Below, piece by piece: positions 15,320 through 21,352 of a stretch of 21,352 nt of DNA (positions within the stretch are counted from its first letter, which is position 1; each line of letters begins with the position of its first letter). The position numbers were made by a program, and so were the translations under genes. The notes below the pieces were generated by a model. The model was not told the origin of the DNA and made no database searches. It saw only the letters and a list, made by a program, of their open reading frames with translations. This DNA is from Chara braunii. Its lineage: Eukaryota; Streptophyta; Charophyceae; Charales; Characeae. The stretch spans positions 1,575,981 through 1,597,332 of the forward strand of contig BFEA01000056.1 in assembly GCA_003427395.1 (NCBI GenBank). The letters run 5' to 3'.

Positions 15320-15349
15320 ATTTGGTTCGGCTTTTTTGAGGCATTTGGT
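15312..15349 (+). repeat. 15-bp direct repeat with an 8-bp T-rich insert
   Basis: TTTGAGGCATTTGGT occurs at 15312-15326 and 15335-15349, with TCGGCTTT between. It overlaps the right target duplication of the U6 pseudogene. It resembles the oligo(T) insertions in miniature, but simple duplication would also explain it. Confidence 0.7.
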
Positions 15350-15489
15350 CCCCCTGTGGTCACACGGGCGGACCTCGTCTAGAAAGGACAAAGTCGCGAC
15401 CCTGACACGAGCAGCCACATCCGTGCTCAAGCCTCGAACGAGGGAGGAACATGCAGGAGCTGCACCCACCAGAAGGTGCGATACCTGCT

Positions 15490-15775
15490 ACAGCAGGTGG
15501 GCGGTACCAGCCAGGGGTCTGCCGGTAGCATCAGGACCGAGCTTCTTCGATGGGCCAGTCACTGACAGTGTGGCTCCCCTCCGGTCCCCTCCCCCTATGA
15601 ACATCAGCAGTCTCTGCTCAATGCCACTCGGGGGGACCAACGGCATATCTCTAGGTGGCGGGCGCCAAGCTTGCCCAGGAAGGTATATGAGGCCAATGGG
15701 GATTGAACCCAAGACCTCCTGAATGCCATATGCGTGCCTTACCAACTGAGCTAGGCCGCTGGATGTGAACACGGT
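15490..15775 (-). mobile_element. tRNA-derived SINE, minus-strand copy
   Basis: On the minus strand GCTCAGTTGGTAAGGC (A box, 15736-15751) and GGGTTCAATCCCC (B box, near 15698-15710) have tRNA-like spacing. They share GCACGCA and GGCATTCAGGAGGTC with the SINE at 3464. The body differs downstream of the head, so the two may be subfamilies or share only the tRNA-like head. The 3' end is undefined, and the shared AGAGAAGAATATAGCTT tail was not found at its end. Confidence 0.7.
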
Positions 15776-15821
15776 TCTGGCTGCTACGCCTACAAAAAAA
15801 CAAAAGAAAAAAAAAAGGAGT

Positions 15822-15870
15822 AGTGGTAGGGAGGTAGTGTGAGGTGAAATTGAGAGAAGAATATAGCTTG
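15822..15870 (+). mobile_element. SINE 3' tail fragment
   Basis: GTGAGGTGAAATTGAGAGAA followed by GAATATAGCTT matches the tails at 2988 and 3840. It lies between A-rich stretches and is probably another 5'-truncated insertion; target repeats are obscured by A-rich flanks. Confidence 0.7.
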
Positions 15871-16328
15871 TGAAAAAGGAAAGAAAAAAGAAGAAAAAAA
15901 AAAGAAGAAGAGAAAGAAGTGAGCATCATCTCCATCTGTGAAGATTCAGACACAGATCGCTTCTTACGGCAGTTCCAGGCCACCAGGCTTGTGATACGCA
16001 ACCTCACGCCCCCTCGCGGCTTCCCGTACGGGGTCGCCGATCAGAGTTCTAGGAGGGGCGAGGCCGAGGATTTTTGGCCGTAAGGGTTGAGTCTCCCGGA
16101 CGGAACGGAAGGCCCTCGTTTCGTGCCAGAGGTTTTCCCCGGAGTCGAACTGTCGTCGCGGAGTCCCGTGGGGGTCGGATCACTCCGAAACGATAAAATC
16201 AAAAAGGTTTCCGCAAAAATGAACTGCCGTCATGCATCGGGACGGAAAAAGGCATCAAGGGGAGAGGGCCATGGCGGCGGAGGACAAAACTTCGGTCGTC
16301 AGGGGTTTGGGGGATAGGTGGCGGGTTC

Positions 16329-16441
16329 GAAGCCTTCAGGCCTCCTCATCGGCCTCACAAAGTGGCCGAACCCTCAGGTCTTTGCTGTGGAGGTGGTTGG
16401 TTCGAGGCCTTCAAGCCTCGGCGTCGGACTCACAGAGTCCG
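16329..16441 (+). repeat. duplicated pair of hairpins
   Basis: GAAGCCTTCAGGCCTC (16329-16344) then CGGCCTCACAAAGTGGCCG (16350-16368) are repeated as GAGGCCTTCAAGCCTC (16404-16419) then CGGACTCACAGAGTCCG (16425-16441). In the second hairpin both copies keep the stem although the bases differ (CGGCC/GGCCG against CGGACTC/GAGTCCG). Confidence 0.7.
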
Positions 16442-17116
16442 CGGGAAAGTTTTCGGGAGGGTGAAGCGGCGGGAGGACTCGCCAGCATCTGAATTCGAAA
16501 TTGCGCGGGCAGCGCCCCCGCACTGCGGGAAAGCTCGGGGAAACGTGTCGCTCTCTCGTAACCCAGGACCAGCCGTCGCCAAGAACACGAGTCCCCCTGG
16601 CGACACCAGCGACAATCAAACTGCGGCCACCACACGGCGTGAGCGGCCGACCAGGGCAACACCGTCAAACCCGTATAAGGCAATATTAGAGTCGGGGAAT
16701 CAAAACGATCAATCAAAACAAACCCGTTCCCCCTTATCTCACAAGCCCAAGGCGGGTCTTGCCAACACACTTGCTCCGTCCGCCTCAGCGCGCGCCATAC
16801 GTCCGCATCGCAATAGACGTTATCGTCATCTGCGATGGGGAAGGTCGGTAGCGAGATGAGACGATCAGAGGTACATGATGAACACGGGCAAGGTCCCGCG
16901 TTCCCGGTCATCCGAACCAACACCGAATCCATACAACAATCGTCGCAACTCTTCTCTCTCTAAGGTGGGTGCGTCGAGGGAAGACGACGAAGTCTAAGCT
17001 CTCTCCCCTTGCGGGGGCGTCGACCGTCCGCATGGATGCAAGCGGTTGATGTCACCGGTAAGGGGGCGAGAAGCTCAAAAAGCGATGACTATCAGTTCAA
17101 AAAGGAAAGCAATCGA

Positions 17117-17136
17117 GAGGGAGAGAGAGAGAGAGA
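17117..17136 (+). repeat. short (GA)n
   Basis: A GA run of about 20 bp. A CATA tetranucleotide run follows at about 17264-17284. Confidence 0.85.
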
Positions 17137-17679
17137 GTGAGTTACGCCGAGACCGCGCACGAGCGCAGGAAAGACCACTGAGGGGAGGGGAACAACCGGA
17201 TTAACACACTCGTCCTTCTAAGCAGATCCCCCAGTTCAGTTTCCCATCCCCGCCCAGACGAGTACATACATACATACATGCATGCAATCAACAAACTTTG
17301 ACAGGACATCTAATCATCCATGGACCTTCGACATCACTCGTGCGCACCACCAGCTCCCATCACTCGGGGCTTCACACACACGACATGCATAGACAAAGCA
17401 GCAATGGAGATAAAAGCGATTCCTTCTTGTACACAAAAAAATCAATTAACTGTCGGCTGCCCCCAGGCGCAGCCTTCAATACTCCCCAAGACCACCGACC
17501 ACCATAGCCACAAGGCCCTGCCGCGGCCGGCGTCCAATCCCCACCACTGCTCTGTCCCTCCGACTGCTTCGCCCCGAGACTACCGCGGGTCCACCCCACA
17601 TCATCACTCCGCCCGTCCTTGGGCTCGTCAAGCCTGTTCGGCGCCGCGGACTCTCGCGCATAGCTCGCGCAACATTGCA

Positions 17680-17730
17680 GCCGAGATCAAAGAGGAGGAG
17701 AGGAGAGGGTTGCGTGAATTTATAGCGCGG
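17680..17730 (-). promoter_or_regulatory. core promoter candidate: TATAAATT plus pyrimidine patch
   Basis: On the minus strand TATAAATT (17724-17717) is followed at once by CACGCAACCCTCTCCTCTCC and TCCTC, a pyrimidine-rich block like the Y patch/initiator region of plant promoters. It is oriented with the retrotransposon ORFs but 3' of them, where the U3 of a 3' LTR would lie. It could equally be the promoter of an unrecognised gene reading toward lower coordinates. Confidence 0.35.
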
Positions 17731-18243
17731 GAGGCGGCGGGTTGTCAGCGCGAGGTGCGGGCAGCGCACGTTGTAGATGAGCAGGACAGGAGGAAGGTGG
17801 GGAGTTAGAGGGTTCGACCCACAGGATGGCATGGTCCTACGTGATTGGGGTGTCCGTTCAAGTGGCGCGCGGTTTCCCGCTCTCCACATTGATCCGAGCA
17901 TCCCAACTACGCGGCCAATCACTTCGCGGGGTAAGGATCGAGCTGGGCGGAGGGGAAGACGAAGAGTCCGGCATCGGGAAAATGCGCGCAGCAAGAAGGG
18001 AAGATGGCGCGGGGATCCAAAGCAAGAAACGGGGATGCGAGCGAAGAAATCGGAGCTTAGGCGTGCACGCGCAAAAATTTAAAAAGTCCCAACCGCCCCC
18101 GTTTCTTGGTTTTCATACCGCGGCCGCTATTCGCCCGCGCAGGAGTTATTAAGCAAACAAAATGAAAAAGCCGTTTCGAAAAGAAAGTGTAAAACAAAAA
18201 GAAAGAAAAACCCCTGTTTGTCCGCGTCCGTGCCTCGGGGCTT

Positions 18244-18262
18244 CTGAGGGATTTTTCCTCAG
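18244..18262. repeat. hairpin CTGAGG/CCTCAG
   Basis: A 6-bp perfect stem with loop GATTTTT. A second hairpin, AGCAGTC/GACTGCT with loop TCCC, lies near 18333-18350. Both fall in the presumed 3' non-coding part of the retrotransposon. Confidence 0.65.
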
Positions 18263-18371
18263 GGATACGGGAAGCCGCGCGGTACGGGTCTGAGCTTATC
18301 ACATCTATGATACGCAGGGGGTTCCGAAAAATTAGCAGTCTCCCGACTGCTGAGGTCATCATCTCTTAGAT

Positions 18372-18506
18372 GATCGGGCGGCCTCTTCATCGTTAGCTGG
18401 CCCGATCATCTTCCTAATCTACGTAGATGCATCTTGCATCCTCCATCGCCTCCTCCCATAGTATACACCCGATCGGGCGGCCCCTTCATCGTCAGCTGGC
18501 CCGATC
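18372..18506. repeat. two direct copies of a 36-bp hairpin, 63 bp apart
   Basis: Copies at 18372-18407 and 18471-18506 both begin GATCGGGCGGCC and end AGCTGGCCCGATC, so each folds on an 8-bp GATCGGGC/GCCCGATC stem. They differ at only two loop positions. Outside, the first stem is extended by AGAT/ATCT and the second by CC/GG: different bases, still paired. They lie downstream of the last retrotransposon ORF on its coding strand. Confidence 0.85.
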
Positions 18507-18523
18507 GGTAAAAATTTTTTTTT

Positions 18524-18529
18524 ATTTGT
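18524..18529 (-). promoter_or_regulatory. possible polyadenylation signal AATAAA
   Basis: CAACAAATAAAAAAAA on the minus strand lies about 105 nt after the stop of the last retrotransposon ORF. The A-run also allows chance occurrence. Confidence 0.35.
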
Positions 18530-18632
18530 TGTATATATACAGCGTGTCTCGACGCGCGAACTTTGGTCATAGGAGAAGAGGATGATGGAGAGAAGGAGAA
18601 GGAGAGAAGCGGGGAGAGGTAGACGAGGGTGA

Positions 18633-19265
18633 TCAGAGGAAGTGATCGATGTCGGGATTGAGAGGGGGTGGAATAGGTGGAAGAAAAGCGACCATTGCCG
18701 CGGGAGTCGTCGGCGCCTCTTCCCCCTGGAAGTGGTGCTGGACGAACGAGGGATAGAGGAAGGCCCCCGGCAAATGAGACAGGACACGTGGTGCCAGATC
18801 CGCCACCGCTCGCACCACCCGCTTGCGCACCGATCGGGGCCCTGGACCTGTCATCACCACATGAGTCTCGGTGTAAGGCCGCCGCTCCCGCTTCTGCGCC
18901 GCGAAGACAAGGAAGTGGTACATTGAATTGGGACGCTGCCCGGTCTCGTAGATGAGCGTCCCAGCCAATCGCGCCGCAATACACCCTTGAAAAGGGGGTG
19001 TCAGATATGGCTCCCAGGCCGGATCAGGGCGCGGTGCCCCCGCGATGGCCTCGAGCCTAATGATGGCGGGCTCCACCATAAAGTCCACCTCTGTCGGATG
19101 GACCGTCCGGCTCGGAGGAACTACTAATGTCAATGACCGGGGCACCCCGAGGTGGCTGGCGGGAACGGAGAGGTCCCGTGAGGACGGGAGGTCTGGATAT
19201 GGGATCCGAAAATCCCATTCGGCTTCCTCCTCCGGCTGCTGCTGATGATGATGGCCCGACTCCAT
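18633..19265 (-). CDS. unrecognised retrotransposon 3' ORF (fourth reading frame, about 210 aa)
   Basis: I do not recognise this protein. The first ATG in the frame is at 19265, followed by HHHQQQ and an acidic PEEEAEWDF segment; the open frame extends upstream to about 19286 without an ATG. Numbering from the ATG, a Pro-rich N-terminal third (residues 1-60) leads to a compact part (about 62-165) containing PAWEPYL, GTLIYETGQRPNSMYHFLVF and a basic helix RSVRKRVVRAVADLAPRVL. This part resembles, in order and spacing, domains in the two ORFs upstream at 19981 and 19507. The frame is +1 relative to the preceding open frame (19057-19506) and overlaps it by about 209 nt, so either it initiates separately or a frameshift or indel joins them. 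No transmembrane segment or signal peptide is seen, so an envelope protein is unlikely. Confidence 0.5.
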   Translation of the reverse strand: MESGHHHQQQPEEEAEWDFRIPYPDLPSSRDLSVPASHLGVPRSLTLVVPPSRTVHPTEVDFMVEPAIIRLEAIAGAPRPDPAWEPYLTPPFQGCIAARLAGTLIYETGQRPNSMYHFLVFAAQKRERRPYTETHVVMTGPGPRSVRKRVVRAVADLAPRVLSHLPGAFLYPSFVQHHFQGEEAPTTPAAMVAFLPPIPPPLNPDIDHFL

Positions 19266-19506
19266 CAAGATTGAGATCGGGCACACGCGGAAAGGGCGGC
19301 GATGGCAAGACTATCTCCTTAACGAGCGTCGCCGCACGAGCGGGCTGAATCACTTCCTCGCCGCCGCCGATCCTGCTGCCTTGCGCTCCTGGCGACGGGT
19401 GGCGTCTCTTCCTCTTCGGCGTCTTCTTCGGGGCCTTTGGTGGCGCTGGTCGAGGATACGACGAGGGAGGCCGCAACGGCCTTTCCTCCGGGAAGTCCTC
19501 CAACCT
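19057..19506 (-). CDS. open frame continuing the 157-aa ORF beyond an in-frame TAG
   Basis: The frame continues directly after the TAG at 19507-19509 and has no early ATG, so it would be translated only by stop readthrough, or it is the 3' part of a once-longer ORF broken by a nonsense change. It is a low-complexity linker: Pro-rich at the start, a basic cluster KKTPKRKRRH that looks like a nuclear localisation signal, a Gly/Ser-rich middle, and VIDISSSSEPD, which fits a SUMO-interacting motif (short hydrophobic strand followed by Ser and acidic residues). It ends at TAG 19057-19059, overlapping the next ORF in another frame. A nuclear targeting role would suit a retrotransposon, but this is inference. 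The TAG context (TAG AGG) is not a well-known readthrough signal. Confidence 0.4.
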   Translation of the reverse strand, partial: RLEDFPEERPLRPPSSYPRPAPPKAPKKTPKRKRRHPSPGAQGSRIGGGEEVIQPARAATLVKEIVLPSPPFPRVPDLNLDGVGPSSSAAAGGGSRMGFSDPISRPPVLTGPLRSRQPPRGAPVIDISSSSEPDGPSDRGGLYGGARHH

Positions 19507-19980
19507 CTACGCCCGCTGCGCAATGAAATCCGGGATGACGACCGCGTTGTACGTCCTCCGCGGGGCCGTCGCCGTCTGCAATCGTGGTTGGATCTCCTCC
19601 TCCTCGCTCGCGATCACTTGCGCAATGGAGAGGAGCTCAAGGTGTATGAGCTCCAATAATCCCGGATCGATCGTTTGGAGCTGGGCGAAGGGGTACAGCG
19701 CCACCATCCCTTCCTTCTCCGCTGGCTTGGGCCGTGTGATGATGTAGTAGACGACGAAGTGCTCCCCGATGTTGTGGTCTTCGTGATCCACGAAGAACCG
19801 GAACATCCCCTGCGCCACCGACTTGTACAGTGCACGGTGCAACTCCCACGCATCTTCGTCGTCGAAGGGCAGGGGCTCCACGTCAGTTAGCTCCACCAAA
19901 TACTTCGAGAACTCGTGCATGTGATATGGGCCCTCCGTGAGCTGGTAGGGGAGAGTGGTGTAGGAGAAAAAGGGAGGCAT
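19507..19980 (-). CDS. unrecognised retrotransposon ORF, 157 aa
   Basis: The ATG at 19980-19978 follows the upstream ORF's TAA with no gap, in the same frame, so translation probably depends on termination-reinitiation. Alternatively the TAA is a nonsense mutation in a longer protein. The protein is acidic and mixed helix/strand: an N-terminal FSKYLVELTDVEPLPFDDED region, a helix from AWELHRALYKSVAQG (residues 44-58), strands GMFRFF and HFVVYYIIT (58-82), then GMVALYPF (91-98) and a Leu-rich helix PGLLELIHLELLSIAQVIA. The order and the 16-residue gap between G58 and F75 match the ORF upstream. It ends with TAG at 19507-19509. No known family is recognised. Confidence 0.55.
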   Translation of the reverse strand: MPPFFSYTTLPYQLTEGPYHMHEFSKYLVELTDVEPLPFDDEDAWELHRALYKSVAQGMFRFFVDHEDHNIGEHFVVYYIITRPKPAEKEGMVALYPFAQLQTIDPGLLELIHLELLSIAQVIASEEEEIQPRLQTATAPRRTYNAVVIPDFIAQRA

Positions 19981-20529
19981 TTAGTACGGGACAAGGGGAA
20001 TAGCTTGGAAGTTGAGAGGAGCAGCAGGAGGGAGAAGCGCGGGGAGATGCAGCACCAATGCAATCGGTTCGTCCTCTGCCCTACGCAGCAGCACTTCGTG
20101 GGCTGTGAATCGGCGTCCCCCCCGTCCTTGCAATCTGGCCACTGATCTGGCCACTTCCACCGTGTATTCGCGCACAAAGCTGAGCGCCGGCTCCCGATTC
20201 GGCTGCGGTAGGATCGTCAAGTCTCCGATGAAGGTGGCGATGTTGTGCACGAAGTTGGGTGCCACCTGGAGCGCGTGGAACTCAATGAATACTCGGGTCG
20301 TCTCCCGGCCAGGCAACTGCGTCACGTCCACGTACACCCCCGCATACGTCAGCCGATCGCAAAGCAACGAGTACGCCGCCAAATCAGCAACCCCGGGCGC
20401 GGGCACGTTCACCTGCTGGATGTCGTACCGCAACTGCCTTTCCTCATTGAACCGATGCCGCAACAAGCGATCTGCAAGCGGCGTCTGGAAGTGCTCGAGG
20501 GGCTCATGCTGTGGCTGGCGATGGTTCAT
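19981..20529 (-). CDS. unrecognised retrotransposon ORF directly after pol, 182 aa
   Basis: The first ATG is at 20529, overlapping the end of the integrase ORF by 26 nt in the +1 frame; an open extension to 20556 has no ATG. Numbering from the ATG: a Gln/His/Arg-rich N-terminus, then YDIQQVNV, a helix DLAAYSLLCDRL (about 48-60), the strand AGVYVDVTQLPGR, VFIEFHALQV (80-89), FIGDLTILPQPNREPALSF (100-118) and the helix VREYTVEVARSVARL, followed by a basic GRGGRRF segment and a hydrophobic Pro/Leu-rich tail. It stops at TAA 19981-19983. Position after integrase suggests an env-position accessory ORF, but no signal peptide, fusion peptide or anchor segment is visible. Function unknown. Confidence 0.6.
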   Translation of the reverse strand: MNHRQPQHEPLEHFQTPLADRLLRHRFNEERQLRYDIQQVNVPAPGVADLAAYSLLCDRLTYAGVYVDVTQLPGRETTRVFIEFHALQVAPNFVHNIATFIGDLTILPQPNREPALSFVREYTVEVARSVARLQGRGGRRFTAHEVLLRRAEDEPIALVLHLPALLPPAAPLNFQAIPLVPY

Positions 20530-21313
20530 CCTGCTCCCTGAAACTCTCAGCACCAATGAACGAGGAAGATCGGGAAGAGGAGGAAGATGAAGAAGGAGAG
20601 GGTGATCTCGTAGGAGCGGGGGTCCGTAGGGGACCTAGCGATGGCTGGAAGGGCCGGAGCGCGGCAGCGTGCTGTGTCAGCGATCGGGCCTGGGAGTTGT
20701 GACGGGAAATCAGCTTTACGGAGTGCTGTCCCTGTGCGCCAACTTCCGTGACCTCGTAAATGCCTGTGTAGCGCGGGTGGATCTTGGAGGAGCGCGTCGA
20801 TTTCCGTACCTGCACCAAGTCCCCAAATTTATAGCGGGGCAGGGGTCCCGCCGACGCGTGTCGATTCTCGTAGTTACGGATCTGCCGTTGATGTGTCCGA
20901 TCTACGGCCTGCTGTCGACGGCGAGCTAACGGGGAATAGGCCCTAGCCATCAAGTCCATGTAGTGGCGGGCCTTATCTCGGTTCTGGGCCCGTGTTGCTC
21001 CAACTTTCGTACCTACTAAGGGGGACAATTGCACCCGAGGGACACTATTGATTCTCAGTTGAAAGGGGGACACCCCAGTACTACCGTGTGGGGTAGCCTG
21101 ATAAACGGCCAAGATGTGGTCGACAATGACCGGCCAGGGCCGGGTGTCTCCCGCAGTGATATTTCGTCTAAGGGCGGTCTTAATCAGTTGGTTGGCATTC
21201 TCTACCAGGCCATTGGCTTGAGGCCAATGGCCCGGCGAGTAGATAATCTTAACGTCCGCCCTGACTAGGTGACGTTCTACTTCGCCTTGAAATTCCGACC
21301 CATTGTCCATGTG
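20504..21313 (-). CDS. Ty3/gypsy-type integrase, C-terminal half (partial, cut at window end)
   Basis: Integrase inserts retrotransposon cDNA into the host genome. Present here are the second catalytic Asp in MDNGSEF and the catalytic Glu in GLVENANQLIK, with 34 residues between them, and the downstream helix ending AVYQATPHGSTGVSPFQL typical of Ty3/gypsy integrases. A C-terminal GDLVQVRKSTRSSKIHPRYT segment with GIYEV follows, matching the GPY/F-type module. The zinc-binding HHCC domain, the first catalytic Asp and the rest of pol and gag would lie beyond the window. The C-terminus is Ser/Pro-rich (about 60 residues) and no chromodomain is seen. The stop is TGA at 20504-20506. The frame appears to continue upstream to 21328, but that part is adapter sequence, so no true start is in the window. 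Confidence 0.92.
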   Translation of the reverse strand, partial: HMDNGSEFQGEVERHLVRADVKIIYSPGHWPQANGLVENANQLIKTALRRNITAGDTRPWPVIVDHILAVYQATPHGSTGVSPFQLRINSVPRVQLSPLVGTKVGATRAQNRDKARHYMDLMARAYSPLARRRQQAVDRTHQRQIRNYENRHASAGPLPRYKFGDLVQVRKSTRSSKIHPRYTGIYEVTEVGAQGQHSVKLISRHNSQARSLTQHAAALRPFQPSLGPLRTPAPTRSPSPSSSSSSSRSSSFIGAESFREQDEPSPATA

Positions 21314-21352
21314 CTGTCTCTTATACACATCTAGATGTGTATAAGAGACAGG
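21314..21352. other. Nextera mate-pair junction adapter (artefact)
   Basis: CTGTCTCTTATACACATCT (21314-21332) is immediately followed by its reverse complement (21333-21351). These are two Tn5 transposase mosaic ends head to head, the junction left by Nextera mate-pair circularisation, plus a final G. This is not genomic sequence and marks an assembly end built from untrimmed reads. Confidence 0.98.

Larger units (their letters stand above)
16000..18240. other. GC-rich region without a convincing gene
   Basis: CpG-rich DNA with overlapping open frames of 100-173 codons on both strands (for example 16411-16932 minus, 16362-16859 plus, 17476-17994 minus). None has a recognisable domain and all overlap one another. 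It lies 3' of the minus-strand retrotransposon ORFs and could include that element's 3' untranslated region or LTR, but no LTR borders, polypurine tract or target duplication could be assigned. Confidence 0.4.

Noticed and set aside
16362-16932. Overlapping open frames of 165 and 173 codons on opposite strands
   Set aside because: GC-rich DNA lacks stops by chance, neither product has a recognisable domain, and they overlap antiparallel.
17476-18082. Open frames of 172, 162 and 101 codons in the GC-rich region
   Set aside because: Mutually overlapping, Arg/Pro/Gly-rich products with no domain; composition explains them.
18406-18984. 192-codon minus-strand frame overlapping the fourth retroelement ORF
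   Set aside because: Its first part is a shadow of that ORF in another frame; the rest crosses the repeated hairpins and an oligo(T) run.
18633-20529. Retroviral-type envelope protein in the post-pol position
   Set aside because: No signal peptide, membrane anchor, Cys-rich ectodomain or fusion peptide is visible in any of the ORFs.
21314-21328. N-terminus VYKRQ of the integrase open frame
   Set aside because: It is translated Tn5 adapter, not protein.

Overview
The window looks like a repeat-dominated piece of nuclear DNA from a green plant or alga (Viridiplantae). Three things point there: two U6 snRNA-derived sequences whose 5' end has the plant-type hairpin GTCCTTCGGGACATC, a tRNA closely resembling the plant mitochondrial tRNA-Lys, and CpG-rich plant-like promoter signals beside long GA/CT/GT microsatellites. 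No intact host protein gene was recognised. Almost everything interpretable is a mobile element, a relic of one, or simple sequence. I cannot name the species.

Layout. 1-2.2 kb: diverged tandem repeats, a long imperfect inverted duplication (about 1045-1690) and GA microsatellite blocks. 2.4 kb: the mitochondrial-type tRNA. 2.9-6.7 kb: tRNA-derived SINEs, a 5'-truncated SINE tail with a clear target-site duplication, a 59-bp perfect inverted repeat, and several copies of a short hairpin-containing retroposon. 7.1-9.2 kb: microsatellites, a 36-38 bp hairpin minisatellite and CT-rich DNA. 9.2-12.0 kb: mostly unassigned, with two more short-retroposon copies. 12.0-15.9 kb: a densely layered insertion zone with two copies of one SINE-like repeat, MITEs of at least three families, two U6 retropseudogenes with poly(A) tails and target-site duplications, a small element carrying a damaged hammerhead ribozyme core, and several almost pure oligo(T) insertions between short direct repeats. 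16.0-18.4 kb: GC-rich DNA without a convincing gene, with a TATA plus pyrimidine-patch promoter candidate on the minus strand.

18.4-21.3 kb holds the 3' part of a Ty3/gypsy-type LTR retrotransposon on the minus strand. The integrase C-terminal half is cut off by the window end. Downstream of pol, where env or an extra ORF would sit, is a run of unrecognised ORFs. Three of them (182, 157 and about 210 aa) share a similar predicted layout and may be divergent copies of one domain. Their junctions are a 26-nt overlap, an exact TAA-ATG stop/start, and an in-frame TAG. The LTR itself could not be delimited.

The last 39 bases are not genomic: they are two head-to-head Tn5 mosaic ends, the Nextera mate-pair junction adapter, plus one base. 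The apparent first residues of the integrase reading frame (VYKRQ) are translated adapter.
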